The position numbers and the translations under genes were made by a program. 19,237 nucleotides of DNA, from NCBI GenBank assembly GCA_050741915.1, contig JBOGEX010000044.1, positions 1-19,237 of the forward strand, in the 5' to 3' direction. Within the stretch, counting starts at the first letter, position 1; the number at the start of each line of letters is the position of its first letter. Source of the stretch: JACCTH01 sp050741915 (GTDB taxonomy: Bacteria; Actinomycetota; Acidimicrobiia; Spongiisociales; ZC4RG35). Below, piece after piece: positions 6,196 through 14,392 of the stretch. The notes beneath the pieces were generated by a model that had not been told where the DNA came from, did no database searches, and saw only the letters and a list, made by a program, of their open reading frames with translations.

Positions 6196-8414
6196 GCCTT
6201 CTCCAAGGGAGCCCAGGCAAGAAGAAGACGCTTCGCTCCCTCGTTGTCGAAAAGCACTTCTACCTCGGCGCGCTCGCCGTCGCCGATAATCTCGCGCACC
6301 GAGCCCAACCCCCACTTGTCGTGACGGACGCGGTCTCCGGCGGCGAGGCTCTCGGGACCCAGAGTGCTCCTTCCTGACCAGGAGGCCTCGGCGTTGGTGG
6401 TGCGCTTCCTTTTGCTGGCCTTCTCGAGCAGATGAGAAGGCACCTCTTTGAGAAACCGCGAAGGCGTGTTGTAGTTGCTCGCCCCAAAGAGCATCCGCTT
6501 CCAAGCGGAGGTGAGATACAGGCGGTCGCGGGCACGAGTCATCCCGACGTAGGCGAGACGCCGCTCTTCCTCCAATTCCGCTGGATCGCTCAAGGTGCGA
6601 GCATGCGGAAAGACTCCGTCTTCCATCCCCACCAAGAAAACGGCGGGGTATTCGAGCCCCTTGGCGTTGTGGATGGTCATCAACGTCACCGCCCCGGCTC
6701 CCTCCTCGAGCTCATCGGTCTCGTTCTGCAGGGAGACGGTCTCGAGGAAGAGCTCGAGCCGGGCCAGGTTGGAGAGAGAGTCCCACTCGACTCCATCGAC
6801 GACCGCCCCTTCGGTCGAGATTCGAAACTCTGCCGCCGCTGAGCCCAGTTCCCGTAGGTTCTCGATTCGACCAAGGGCTTCGATGGAGCGCTCGGCTTCC
6901 AGGGCGGCCAGGTAACCGGTGTCGTGGAGCACGGACTCGACCGCGGCGGCGATGCCGCCGGTGTCGGCCTTCATGCGCATGAGGTCGAGCATCGCCGCGA
7001 ATTCGAGGATCAGCCGCTGTGCCCGTCCGGTCAGTTGGGGAATCTCCGCCGCCCGCTGGAGGGCTTCGCCGAATCCGATGCGGTGGTCTTGGGCAAACCG
7101 GTCGAGGTGGGCAACGCTGGTATCGCCGATCCCCCGCTTGGGCTCGTTGATGATCCGTTTCAATGCCACCGCATCGTCTGGATTGACAATCGCCCGCAGA
7201 TAGGCGAGAGCGTCTTTGATTTCCTTGCGCTCGTAGAACTTCACCGAGCCGATCACCCGATAAGGAACCCCTCGCCGGACGAAGACCTCTTCGATAACTC
7301 GTGACTGGGCGTTGGTGCGATAGAACACAGCCACATCCGATTGGTTGAAACCCCCATCGACCAGTCGCTCCACTTCGTCGGCCACGTAGCCAGCCTCGTC
7401 GTGCTCGTCCTCTCCCTCGAAGCGAACAACGAGCTCGCCGTTGCCGCGATCGCTCCACAAATGTTTGGGTGTGCGCCGGGGGTTGTTAGAGATGACGGCG
7501 TTGGCGGCGTCGAGGATGCGGGAGGTCGACCGGTAGTTCTGGTCAAGGACAATGATCCGGGCGTCGGGATAGTCCTTCTCGAAGTCTTCGATGTTGCGGA
7601 TGTCCGCCCCTCTCCAGCGATAGATGCTTTGGTCGCCGTCGCCGACGACGCAGAGATTGCGGTGCTGGGCCGAGAGCAGCTTGACCAAGGCGTATTGAGC
7701 GCGGTTGGTGTCCTGGTACTCGTCGACGAGGATGTATCGGAACCGCTCCTGGTAGTGCGCCGCCACTTCGGGGAAGGCGCTCAACAGCTCGACCGTGATC
7801 ATCAGAAGGTCGTCGAAGTCCATCGCCGAGGCTTCGAGCAGCCGCTGTTGGTAGAGCCGGTAGATATCGGAGACCTGTTCGTGATAGAAGCCCTGGTTGG
7901 AAGAGGCGTACGACTCGTAATCGACCAACTCGTTCTTGGCCCGGGAAATTGTCTCCTTGATCCCCTTGGGGGGGAATCGCTTCGAGTCGAGGTCGAGATC
8001 CTTGATGCACATCGTGACGAGGCGGACCGAGTCGTCCTCGTCGTAGATCGAGAACCCAGATCGATATCCCAAACGAGGTGCCTCGCGACGCAGAATCCGA
8101 ACGCAAGCAGAGTGGAAAGTCGACACCCACATGGCACGAGTTACCCGACCTACCAGGCGGGAGACTCGGCTTCGCATCTCCTCGGCGGCCTTGTTCGTAA
8201 AGGTGATGGCGAGGATCGCCTCCGGAGGCACACCGAGGTCCCTGATGAGATGGGCAATCCGATAGGTCAGCACCCGCGTCTTGCCCGAGCCGGCGCCTGC
8301 CACCACCAGCACGGGCCCTTCGGTGGCCGCCACCGCCTCTCTCTGGGCTGGGTTGAGCTCAGCCAGAAGCGGAGAATCGACAATGAGGCCGCTCTGGAAC
8401 CACTCCGCGTGCAT
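6192..8414 (-). CDS. pcrA: UvrD/PcrA-type 3'-5' DNA helicase
   Basis: Superfamily 1A ATP-dependent helicase of 740 residues acting in excision repair, replication restart and removal of recombinases. Motifs in order: Q motif LNPAQREAV (20-28), Walker A GAGSGKT (40-46), TFTNKAAEEM, Walker B DEYQDTN (231-237), GDGDQSIYRWRGAD, LDQNYRS, VMTIHNAKGLE-type motif (LMTIHNAKGLEYPAVFLVGMEDG) and VGMTRARDRLYL. The C-terminal segment GDRVRHDKWGLGSV resembles the Tudor-like domain by which PcrA/UvrD contacts RNA polymerase. ATG at 8414 is the first reasonable start; an N-terminal tail of about 17 residues precedes the helicase core. No sequence decides between the names pcrA and uvrD. The stop overlaps tal tail to tail. 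Confidence 0.95.
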   Translation of the reverse strand: MHAEWFQSGLIVDSPLLAELNPAQREAVAATEGPVLVVAGAGSGKTRVLTYRIAHLIRDLGVPPEAILAITFTNKAAEEMRSRVSRLVGRVTRAMWVSTFHSACVRILRREAPRLGYRSGFSIYDEDDSVRLVTMCIKDLDLDSKRFPPKGIKETISRAKNELVDYESYASSNQGFYHEQVSDIYRLYQQRLLEASAMDFDDLLMITVELLSAFPEVAAHYQERFRYILVDEYQDTNRAQYALVKLLSAQHRNLCVVGDGDQSIYRWRGADIRNIEDFEKDYPDARIIVLDQNYRSTSRILDAANAVISNNPRRTPKHLWSDRGNGELVVRFEGEDEHDEAGYVADEVERLVDGGFNQSDVAVFYRTNAQSRVIEEVFVRRGVPYRVIGSVKFYERKEIKDALAYLRAIVNPDDAVALKRIINEPKRGIGDTSVAHLDRFAQDHRIGFGEALQRAAEIPQLTGRAQRLILEFAAMLDLMRMKADTGGIAAAVESVLHDTGYLAALEAERSIEALGRIENLRELGSAAAEFRISTEGAVVDGVEWDSLSNLARLELFLETVSLQNETDELEEGAGAVTLMTIHNAKGLEYPAVFLVGMEDGVFPHARTLSDPAELEEERRLAYVGMTRARDRLYLTSAWKRMLFGASNYNTPSRFLKEVPSHLLEKASKRKRTTNAEASWSGRSTLGPESLAAGDRVRHDKWGLGSVREIIGDGERAEVEVLFDNEGAKRLLLAWAPLEKA

Positions 8415-8521
8415 CCCGACATCGTACCGGCGGGGTAAGTCGGAATCACAAGAACGTGATTAAGCGCCGAAGGTTCGCTTGGCGTTCAGCGCACCCCGCA
8501 GCAAATTCGTTGCAGGGCGAC

Positions 8522-8583
8522 CAGGAGTTGGTCGTGGTGCGACAAATTTGCCAAGGAGTGGTCGTGGTGCGACAAAATTTGGC
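8522..8583. repeat. Two-copy 30-bp tandem repeat upstream of the helicase gene
   Basis: Two head-to-tail copies with a 30-bp period; both contain GTCGTGGTGCGACAAA (8531 and 8561). The core GTCG-TGGTG-CGAC can fold into a small hairpin and is followed by an AT-rich CAAATTTG or AAAATTTG. A possible degraded third unit (GCAAATTCGTTGC, 8500-8512) precedes them. The repeat lies between the histidine kinase stop (8607, minus) and the helicase start (8414, minus), so it could form part of a terminator for the kinase operon or of the helicase promoter. No function is established by the sequence. Confidence 0.8.
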
Positions 8584-8606
8584 TGCCAAAGGATCAGCAG
8601 CGCGTA

Positions 8607-9482
8607 TCAGGAAGGGGCGGGGGCGGGTGTGCTTTGTGGCGATACAGCCGGCGCCTCGGCCTCTTCGACCACCAGCGCATCGGCCGGAAGCGAGAAGCAG
8701 AAGCGGCTCCCTGTGGGGAAGCGCCGCTCGTACCAGACGTCACCGCCCATGGCGCGGGCCAGGCTGCGGGCGATCGGCAGGCCAAGGCCGATTCCCGACG
8801 ACGAACGGGAGTCTCCTTTCGAGATCTGTTCGAAGTGCTCGAAGATGGTGTTGGTGGCGGCGTCGGGCACACCGGGGCCGTTGTCGGAGACCACCACCAC
8901 GTATTGCTCGCCGTGGGTAAGGCCCTCCACCAGCACCTGATCTCCCCCGTACTTGCGCGCGTTCTCCAGCAGGTTGCGGATCACCTGTTGGACCCGCTTC
9001 GAGTCGGCCTGCACCCTGACTCCGTGGGGAATTGACACCGCTGCCTCGCCTCCTCCTCCGGTGGGGAAGAGCATCTGAGCAATCTCACCGATCATCTTCC
9101 CAACATCAAAGAGCTCGGATTTGAACCGGAGCCGGCCCGCCTCGAGTCGAGGAATGACAAGCACGTCCTCAACGAGGTCACCGAGGTAGTTCGACTGCTT
9201 GGCGATATATCCAAGGAACTCGTCAATCTCGCCTTTGCTCAGCTTCGTCCAGTCCGAAGAGAGCGTCTGGGCGAAGCCGGCTATCGAGGTGAGGGGTGTA
9301 CGGAGTTCGTGACTGACCATCGAGACGAAGTCGTTCTTGATGTGTCGGGCGTCATCTGCCTCTTGCCGAGCCTGGGCCTCTCGACCTCGGGCAGCGGTGG
9401 CAAGTCGCAAGCACCAAGCGACGATTCCGACGGATACCAACGCCACACCCCCGGCCAGCCACAGGGCGAGGTCAGGATTCAC
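8607..9482 (-). CDS. Membrane-anchored sensor histidine kinase
   Basis: Two-component histidine kinase of 291 residues. One N-terminal membrane helix (about 7-27) and a short charged linker lead straight into HisKA (phosphoacceptor His58 in VSHELRTPLTSIAGF) and HATPase_c (N box VIRNLLENARKYG, G1 SDNGPGVP, G2 GIGLGLPIARSLARAMGG). There is no recognisable extracytoplasmic, PAS, GAF or HAMP sensor domain, so the input is probably a partner protein. A Pro/Ala-rich tail ends the protein. The GTG start at 9482 overlaps the stop of the upstream CheA-like gene (GTGA), indicating co-translation and a shared pathway. No stand-alone response regulator gene lies nearby. Confidence 0.92.
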   Translation of the reverse strand: MNPDLALWLAGGVALVSVGIVAWCLRLATAARGREAQARQEADDARHIKNDFVSMVSHELRTPLTSIAGFAQTLSSDWTKLSKGEIDEFLGYIAKQSNYLGDLVEDVLVIPRLEAGRLRFKSELFDVGKMIGEIAQMLFPTGGGGEAAVSIPHGVRVQADSKRVQQVIRNLLENARKYGGDQVLVEGLTHGEQYVVVVSDNGPGVPDAATNTIFEHFEQISKGDSRSSSGIGLGLPIARSLARAMGGDVWYERRFPTGSRFCFSLPADALVVEEAEAPAVSPQSTPAPAPS

Positions 9483-11515
9483 GCCTCGTCCTTCGGAAGC
9501 CTTTCGTCGAGGAGCGTGCGGATCGTTGCCGCCAGGGATCCGAGACGGAGATCACCTTTCTCCAAGTAGGCGTCCACTCCGGCATCCCAGGCTGCCTGTT
9601 GCTCTTCGGCGTTTGCCACACCAGAAACCATAACCATCGGAATAGAAACGCCTCCGGCCCGAAGAGTTCGGACTAGGTCGACGCCGCTCGAGCGTGGCAT
9701 CGCAAAGTCGACCACCAAGCAGTCGAAGCGGTCCGACGACAGAGCGAGGATGGCTTCGCGGGCTCCCTCGGCGACCTCGACATCAAAACCGCGGCCGGCG
9801 AGGGCGGCCGAGATGAGCTGGCGAACACCGGCCGAGTCGTCAACTACCAGCACCCGGTAAAGAGCCTCACCGGGAGGTTGGGTTTCCCGGCTGTACTCAC
9901 CGAGATAGTTGGGGTCGACCACCACTAGGGCCTCGCCGCCACCGAGCAGAGCGGCACCGGTGATGTTGCGTGAACCCCCAAGAATTGGACCCAGCCCCTT
10001 GACCGCGACGCGCCGCTTCCCCAGTATCTCTGACACGGCCACTGCCACCGGGCCGCTGCGCGTGGAAACAATCAGCAGTTCGCTTTCGTTGCCGGTCGAC
10101 TCCCGCCCCATCGCCGCTGCCATGGAAACCACAGGCAACTCCTGGGACTGAAAGCGGGCGCGCAGCACGCCCTCACTCTCGCTCACGTCGGCCCCGGAAG
10201 GAATGATCGTGGCCTGCACGGCTGCTTCCGGGATGCCCCAGAAGTTGGAGCCATCGGCCAGAACGACCACGTTCTGCAGCACCAGCGAGACCGGGAGGAT
10301 GATCGTGGCCGAGGTGCCCAGGCCAGGCACGGACTCGAGCTGGATCACGCCATTGACACGCTCGAGCACATCGGAGACCGTCGACAAACCCTCCCCCGTT
10401 CCCGAGAAGTCGTGAGCGAGGGTCGTGGTTGAGAACCCCGGGAGAAAAAGGAGCGAGGACAAATCGGACTTGTCGGCTGGGAGGCCCCGGCGAATGGCGG
10501 CGTCCTGCACGGCCTTCCAATCGATGCCCCTGCCGTCGTCGGAGACCACCACCACCACCTTGTCTCCCTCCCGGCGAGCGCTCAGAGAAACAATCCCAGT
10601 CGCTGACTTGCCGAGCGACACCCGCTCGGCCGGCGTCTCAAGACCGTGATCGACGGCGTTGACCAAGAGATGTCGAAGTGGCTCCCGCATGAGTTCGACG
10701 ATCTGGCGATCGAGTTGGATGTCCTCGCCGGTAGCTTCGAACTGGACCTCCTTCCCCAGCTTCCGACCGACATAGCGCACGAACTGCGGGAACGTATCCG
10801 TAACCGAGCTCAACGGTGCATTGGCCAACGCCACCGCCAGCGATTGCAGATTGCCAATGGCTGTGGCCATTCGTCGCAGTTGTCCGCGCCACGCCGCCAT
10901 CAGTTTTCCGGGGTCGGCTCCGTCGAGTTGAACGAGGGCGAGGTCGGATAGACCTTCGGCGTCGAGGGACACCTCCACCGCCTGGTTGATGAGCTGATAG
11001 AGGTCCATGGTGTCGACTCGCGAGACCCCAGATCGCATCGCCAGCTCAACTTCGGCGAGGAGTCCGCCCAAAGAGTTGGTTGTCATCTCCAAGCTTTCTG
11101 GGTGGACAGGGGCGTTCGTCTGGATCAGAGCCGTTCCGGTTACTGCCGCCTCGGCCCCAGCCACCAGACCCCGCAGCCGCGATGTAACTCCGGCCGCCTC
11201 CTGTTGGGCCCCGTCCGGCAGGAACGTGCAGAGCTTCTCGAGCTCCTCGCTCATCCGAGCGGTAGGCAAAAGGTCCCCGCTTTCGAGCCTCTTCCAGACG
11301 TGTTCGACGAAGGCGGCCGCGTGCCCCATCTCGGGAAGCCCGACCACCCGCGATGAGCCTTTGATGGTGTGGGCGTCGCGGATCAACTCGTTCATCTCAG
11401 GTGCCGAGGGAAGCGCTATTGCCAGCGCCCGGGCCCCGTCGGCCAGCCTCCGGGAGCGCTCGGCGATCTCGTCGCGGTAGATGTCGATAAGTTCGGTCGA
11501 AAGGGAGATATCCAC
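9479..11515 (-). CDS. CheA-like hybrid histidine kinase (Hpt-ATPase-CheW-REC)
   Basis: Cytosolic hybrid kinase of about 680 residues. Order, numbered from a possible TTG start at 11530: Hpt domain with phosphoacceptor His54 (DAHTIKGSS), a linker/dimerisation region, CheA-type ATPase (LLVNAVDHGLETPAERV, SDDGRGID, FLPGFSTTT, GTGEGLSTV), CheW-like domain (about 420-545) and a C-terminal receiver with phosphoacceptor Asp608 (CLVVDFAMPRSSG). The G2 box is GTGEGLSTV where CheA proteins usually read GRGVGMDVV. GTG at 11515 (residue 6 in this numbering) is preferred because GGGA lies just upstream, whereas the TTG has no Shine-Dalgarno. No cheW, cheY, cheB, cheR or receptor gene is nearby, so a chemotaxis role is unproven; pilus, development or other outputs are possible. 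Confidence 0.9.
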   Translation of the reverse strand: MDISLSTELIDIYRDEIAERSRRLADGARALAIALPSAPEMNELIRDAHTIKGSSRVVGLPEMGHAAAFVEHVWKRLESGDLLPTARMSEELEKLCTFLPDGAQQEAAGVTSRLRGLVAGAEAAVTGTALIQTNAPVHPESLEMTTNSLGGLLAEVELAMRSGVSRVDTMDLYQLINQAVEVSLDAEGLSDLALVQLDGADPGKLMAAWRGQLRRMATAIGNLQSLAVALANAPLSSVTDTFPQFVRYVGRKLGKEVQFEATGEDIQLDRQIVELMREPLRHLLVNAVDHGLETPAERVSLGKSATGIVSLSARREGDKVVVVVSDDGRGIDWKAVQDAAIRRGLPADKSDLSSLLFLPGFSTTTLAHDFSGTGEGLSTVSDVLERVNGVIQLESVPGLGTSATIILPVSLVLQNVVVLADGSNFWGIPEAAVQATIIPSGADVSESEGVLRARFQSQELPVVSMAAAMGRESTGNESELLIVSTRSGPVAVAVSEILGKRRVAVKGLGPILGGSRNITGAALLGGGEALVVVDPNYLGEYSRETQPPGEALYRVLVVDDSAGVRQLISAALAGRGFDVEVAEGAREAILALSSDRFDCLVVDFAMPRSSGVDLVRTLRAGGVSIPMVMVSGVANAEEQQAAWDAGVDAYLEKGDLRLGSLAATIRTLLDERLPKDEA

Positions 11516-11591
11516 GGTGTCCCAGCTCAAAAAGGGTTGTTATCCAACATCGGCCCCGCAAGGGTTCGAGTTGAGCCGGTCACCCCCCTCC

Positions 11592-11640
11592 CCCCTTTCG
11601 GGGCACTCCCCCCAACGCTCGCTGCGCTCGCTGGGGGGAG
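11592..11640 (-). terminator. G/C-run hairpins downstream of guaA, possible terminator
   Basis: Two stem-loops 19 bases past the guaA stop. The larger pairs CTCCCCCCA (11606-11614) with TGGGGGGAG (11632-11640), nine base pairs, around a loop containing CGCTCGCTGCGCTCGC. The smaller pairs CCCC (11592-11595) with GGGG (11600-11603) around TTTC. They would fold in the 3' untranslated RNA of the guaB3-guaA operon. No U-run follows, so this is not a classical intrinsic terminator; a strong hairpin or dispersed-repeat role is also possible. Confidence 0.45.
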
Positions 11641-11658
11641 AAACGGGGAGAAACGGGG
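11641..11658. repeat. Short direct repeat AAACGGGGAG x2
   Basis: AAACGGGGAG (11641-11650) is followed directly by AAACGGGG (11651-11658), between the large hairpin and the guaA stop codon. It is a 10-bp tandem duplication, possibly slippage next to the G-run. Confidence 0.6.
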
Positions 11659-13181
11659 CTATTCCCATTCAATCGTGGCCGGGGGTTTAGTGGAAATGTC
11701 ATAAGCCACGCGGTTGATGCCCGGAACCTCGGCTATCACCCGGGCGCTGATCGATTCGAGGACGTCGTAGGGGAGGCGAGCCCAATCGGCCGTCATGGCA
11801 TCCTCGCTCGTCACTGCCCGCACCACGAGCGGGTGGGCATAAGAGCGACCGTCTCCTTGGACCCCTACCGTGCGCACCCCGAGCAATACTCCAAAAACCT
11901 GCCAAAGCTCTCGCGAGAGGCCGGCCCGGGAGATCTCATCAGTGACGATTGAGTCCGCCGCCCTCAGTATCTCGAGGCGTTCGAATGTGACCTCGCCGAT
12001 GATCCGCACGGCCAAACCGGGACCAGGGAAAGGTTGGCGCCACACGATGTCGGCGGGCAATCCCATCTCCTCGCCGATGGCGCGGACTTCATCCTTGAAG
12101 AGATCACGGAGCGGTTCCACCAGATCGAAGCGCATCGTTTCCGGCAGTCCACCGACGTTGTGATGGGTCTTGATCGTGGCGGCGCTTGCTCCGCCCGATT
12201 CGATGACGTCGGGATAAAGCGTCCCCTGGACGAGAAACCGAGCATTGGGAATCGACGCTGAGGTTTCCTCGAAGACTCGCACGAAAAGTTCGCCGATCAC
12301 TTTCCGCTTTTGCTCAGGATCGGTCACGCCCGCCAGCCGCTCGAGGAAAAGGTCGCCGGCCTTGACTGTGACCAGGTCGACTTGGAAATGACGGCGAAAG
12401 GCCTCCTCAACCTGCTCGCCTTCGCCGGCTCGCAGGAGGCCGTGATCGACAAAGATGCAGGTCAGCTGGTCTCCGACCGCCCGGTGGACGATGGCAGCAG
12501 CTACCGCTGAGTCGACCCGCCCGACAGCCCGCAGATCACCTGAGCTGATCCCACCTGCTGGCGAACGCGCTCGACGGCCGTCTCGATGATCGCGTGCGAC
12601 GTCCACGACGGAGCCAAGCCGCAGATGTCGTAGAGAAATCTCTTGAAAACGTCCTGGCCACGCTCGGTGTGGGATACCTCCGGATGGAACTGGACGCCGA
12701 ACAGCCTTCGTTCCGGGTCCTCCATCGCCGCCACCAGCGATCCCCTGGATCGGGCGATAGCGCGAAAGCCGGGAGGCGGAATGACGACGGTGTCGCGATG
12801 GCTCATCCATGTCGACATCTCGGAGGGAAGGCCGCCCAGCAGATGAGACCCGGGTGCTATCTCGACGTTTGTCCGGCCGAATTCGGCCAGGTCGGTCCGA
12901 GCAACCGACCCCCCGGCCAAGTCGGCGATAAGTTGGTGCCCGTAGCAAATGCCGAGGATGGGAATCCCGAGTCCGAGGATGGCCGGGTCGATTCGGTAGC
13001 CGTCCTCTGCGTAAACCGAGGCCGGGCCCCCGGAAAGAATCAGAGCTTCAGCCTTCTTGCTCCGAATCTCGGCTGCGGTGATCTGATGAGGAACGATCGC
13101 CGAATGGACGTGCGCTTCTCGGACCCGGCGAGCAATCAGTTGGGCGTACTGGGCACCGAAATCGACGACAAGGACCGTCAT
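11659..13181 (-). pseudogene. guaA: GMP synthase (glutamine-hydrolysing) with single-base frameshift
   Basis: GuaA converts XMP + glutamine + ATP to GMP. The coding region is complete at both ends: it starts MTVLVVDFGAQYAQ at 13181 and ends KPPATIEWE at 11659. The N-terminal amidotransferase has its nucleophile in GICYGHQ and the triad His in VQFHPEV. The PPase domain (DHGLLR) and the C-terminal dimerisation domain (YDVLESISARVIAEVPGINRVAYDIS) are intact. Reading is broken inside the P-loop: GGC GGG TCG AC gives SGG then STQR and a stop at 12501. One more G in the run complementary to 12516-12518 restores SGGVDSAVAAAI and a protein of about 507 residues, the normal length. guaA is normally essential in prototrophs and everything else is conserved, so a sequencing or assembly error is more likely than real decay. 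The ATG overlaps the guaB3 stop (ATGA). Confidence 0.93.
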
Positions 13182-14335
13182 CCCATGCCGACTCGTTGCG
13201 CCCTTTGCAGCGATTTCCCTTCGGTTTGCACCGAAGGGGCCAGCATGATCTCGGCCTTCTGGAACGCTTTCATGTCCGAGTAACCGCAGGTTGCCATCGA
13301 CACCCGCAGGGCTCCAAAGAGGTTGCGGCGTCCGTCGTTCTCGTGGGCAGGACCGGTGAGGATCTCGGCCAACGACCCGAGCTTTCCGACCTGGACACGA
13401 GCGCCCCTCGGCAGAGTCGGGTGGAACGTGGCCATTCCCCAGTGATACCCACGGCCGGGCGCCTCGTCGGCGCCGGCGAGCGGCGAACCGATCATCACCG
13501 CGTCGGCGCCGCAAGCAATGGCCTTGGCAACATCGCCACCGGTGCGCATGCCGCCGTCGGCGATCACCTGCGCGTAGCGCCCGGTTTCGTCGAGGTGGCG
13601 AATCCGAGCCCCGGCCGCGTCGGCAATGGCAGTGGCTTGGGGGACCCCGACGCCGAGCACTCCCCGAGTGGTGCAAGCCGCACCGGGGCCCACCCCCACC
13701 AAGACGCCGGCAGCACCAGTGCGCATCAGATGAAGGGCGGTGCTGTAGGAAGCGCAGCCTCCGACGATGACGGGCAGGTCGCAGCGAGCGATGTATTCGG
13801 CCAGGTTGAGGGCTTCGGCCTTGGTGGACACGTGCTCGGCTGACACGACCGTCCCCTGGATGACGAGGACGTCGAGTCCCCCGGCTATCGCCGCGGAACC
13901 AAACTCCCGTACTCGTTGCGGGGTCAGGCTGCCGGCTGTGACCACTCCGGAAGCTTTCATTTCCTCGACTCGGGCCTTGACCAATGGCTCCTTCACCGGC
14001 TCGAGGTAGATCTCCTGCATCCGCTGGGTGGCCTTCTCGGCCGGGAGTTCGGCGATCTCGTCGAAATAGGGTTCCGGATCCTCGTATCGAGTCCAGAGCC
14101 CCTCCAGGTTGAGGACCCCGAGCCCGCCCAAGCGGCCGATAGCGATGGCGGTCTCGGGGCTGATGGCGCCGTCCATCGCCGAACCGAGCATCGGCAAATC
14201 GAAACGAAAGCCTTCGAGCTGCCAGGAGATGTCGACGTCGTCAGGGTCGCGGGTGCGGCGGGAGGGAACGATGGCGATGTCGTCGAACCCGTACGCCTGT
14301 CGGGCGGACTTTCCGATCCCTATGTCGATCTCCAC
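13178..14335 (-). CDS. guaB3: GuaB3 family IMP dehydrogenase-related protein
   Basis: IMP dehydrogenase/GMP reductase superfamily TIM barrel of 385 residues lacking the CBS pair of classical IMPDH (about 490 residues). The N-terminus GKSARQAYGFDDIAIVPSRR and GRLGGLGVLNLEGLW match the GuaB3 branch common in Actinobacteria. The catalytic loop is GPGAACTTR with Cys221, where classical GuaB has GPGSICTTR. Downstream it keeps IADGGMRTGGDVAKAIACGADAVMIGSPLAG. Translational coupling to guaA supports a role in IMP to XMP to GMP, although GuaB3 is often a paralogue beside a canonical guaB elsewhere. GTG at 14335 has AAGGAG five bases upstream. The exact reaction is inferred from family and context. 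Confidence 0.92.
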   Translation of the reverse strand: MEIDIGIGKSARQAYGFDDIAIVPSRRTRDPDDVDISWQLEGFRFDLPMLGSAMDGAISPETAIAIGRLGGLGVLNLEGLWTRYEDPEPYFDEIAELPAEKATQRMQEIYLEPVKEPLVKARVEEMKASGVVTAGSLTPQRVREFGSAAIAGGLDVLVIQGTVVSAEHVSTKAEALNLAEYIARCDLPVIVGGCASYSTALHLMRTGAAGVLVGVGPGAACTTRGVLGVGVPQATAIADAAGARIRHLDETGRYAQVIADGGMRTGGDVAKAIACGADAVMIGSPLAGADEAPGRGYHWGMATFHPTLPRGARVQVGKLGSLAEILTGPAHENDGRRNLFGALRVSMATCGYSDMKAFQKAEIMLAPSVQTEGKSLQRAQRVGMG

Positions 14336-14379
14336 ACAAACTCCTTGGCCAGCACCAACTCCTGTTGATGGCGAAGTGT

Positions 14380-14386
14380 AGGAAGG
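14380..14386 (+). promoter_or_regulatory. Ribosome binding site favouring a TTG start of the CPBP gene
   Basis: AGGAAGG lies six bases before the TTG at 14393, while the downstream ATG at 14426 has GGAGGT only one base away. This favours the TTG. The 57 bases between this gene and the divergent guaB3 must hold both promoters; I see no clear -10/-35 pair. Confidence 0.5.
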
Positions 14387-14392
14387 TCGATC

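Noticed and set aside
5689..6504. 271-codon minus-strand open frame across the tal/helicase junction
   Set aside because: Overlaps two well-supported genes in other frames and has a Gly/Arg/Glu-rich shadow-type composition.
7341..8438. 365-codon plus-strand open frame opposite the helicase gene
   Set aside because: Lies wholly antisense to a clear UvrD/PcrA gene, shows no family motif, and is expected from codon bias in GC-rich DNA.
8500..8583. Tandem repeat considered as a CRISPR array
   Set aside because: Units are contiguous with no unique spacers, only two clear copies, and no cas genes are present.
11555..11580. GGGTTCGAGTT resembling a tRNA T-loop
   Set aside because: Flanking bases do not form a five-pair T stem, and no anticodon or acceptor stem can be drawn around it.
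12501..13676. A 391-codon minus-strand protein starting at TTG 13676
   Set aside because: Residues before 166 are a shadow of guaB3; the real GuaA start is the ATG at 13181, and the early stop comes from the frameshift.
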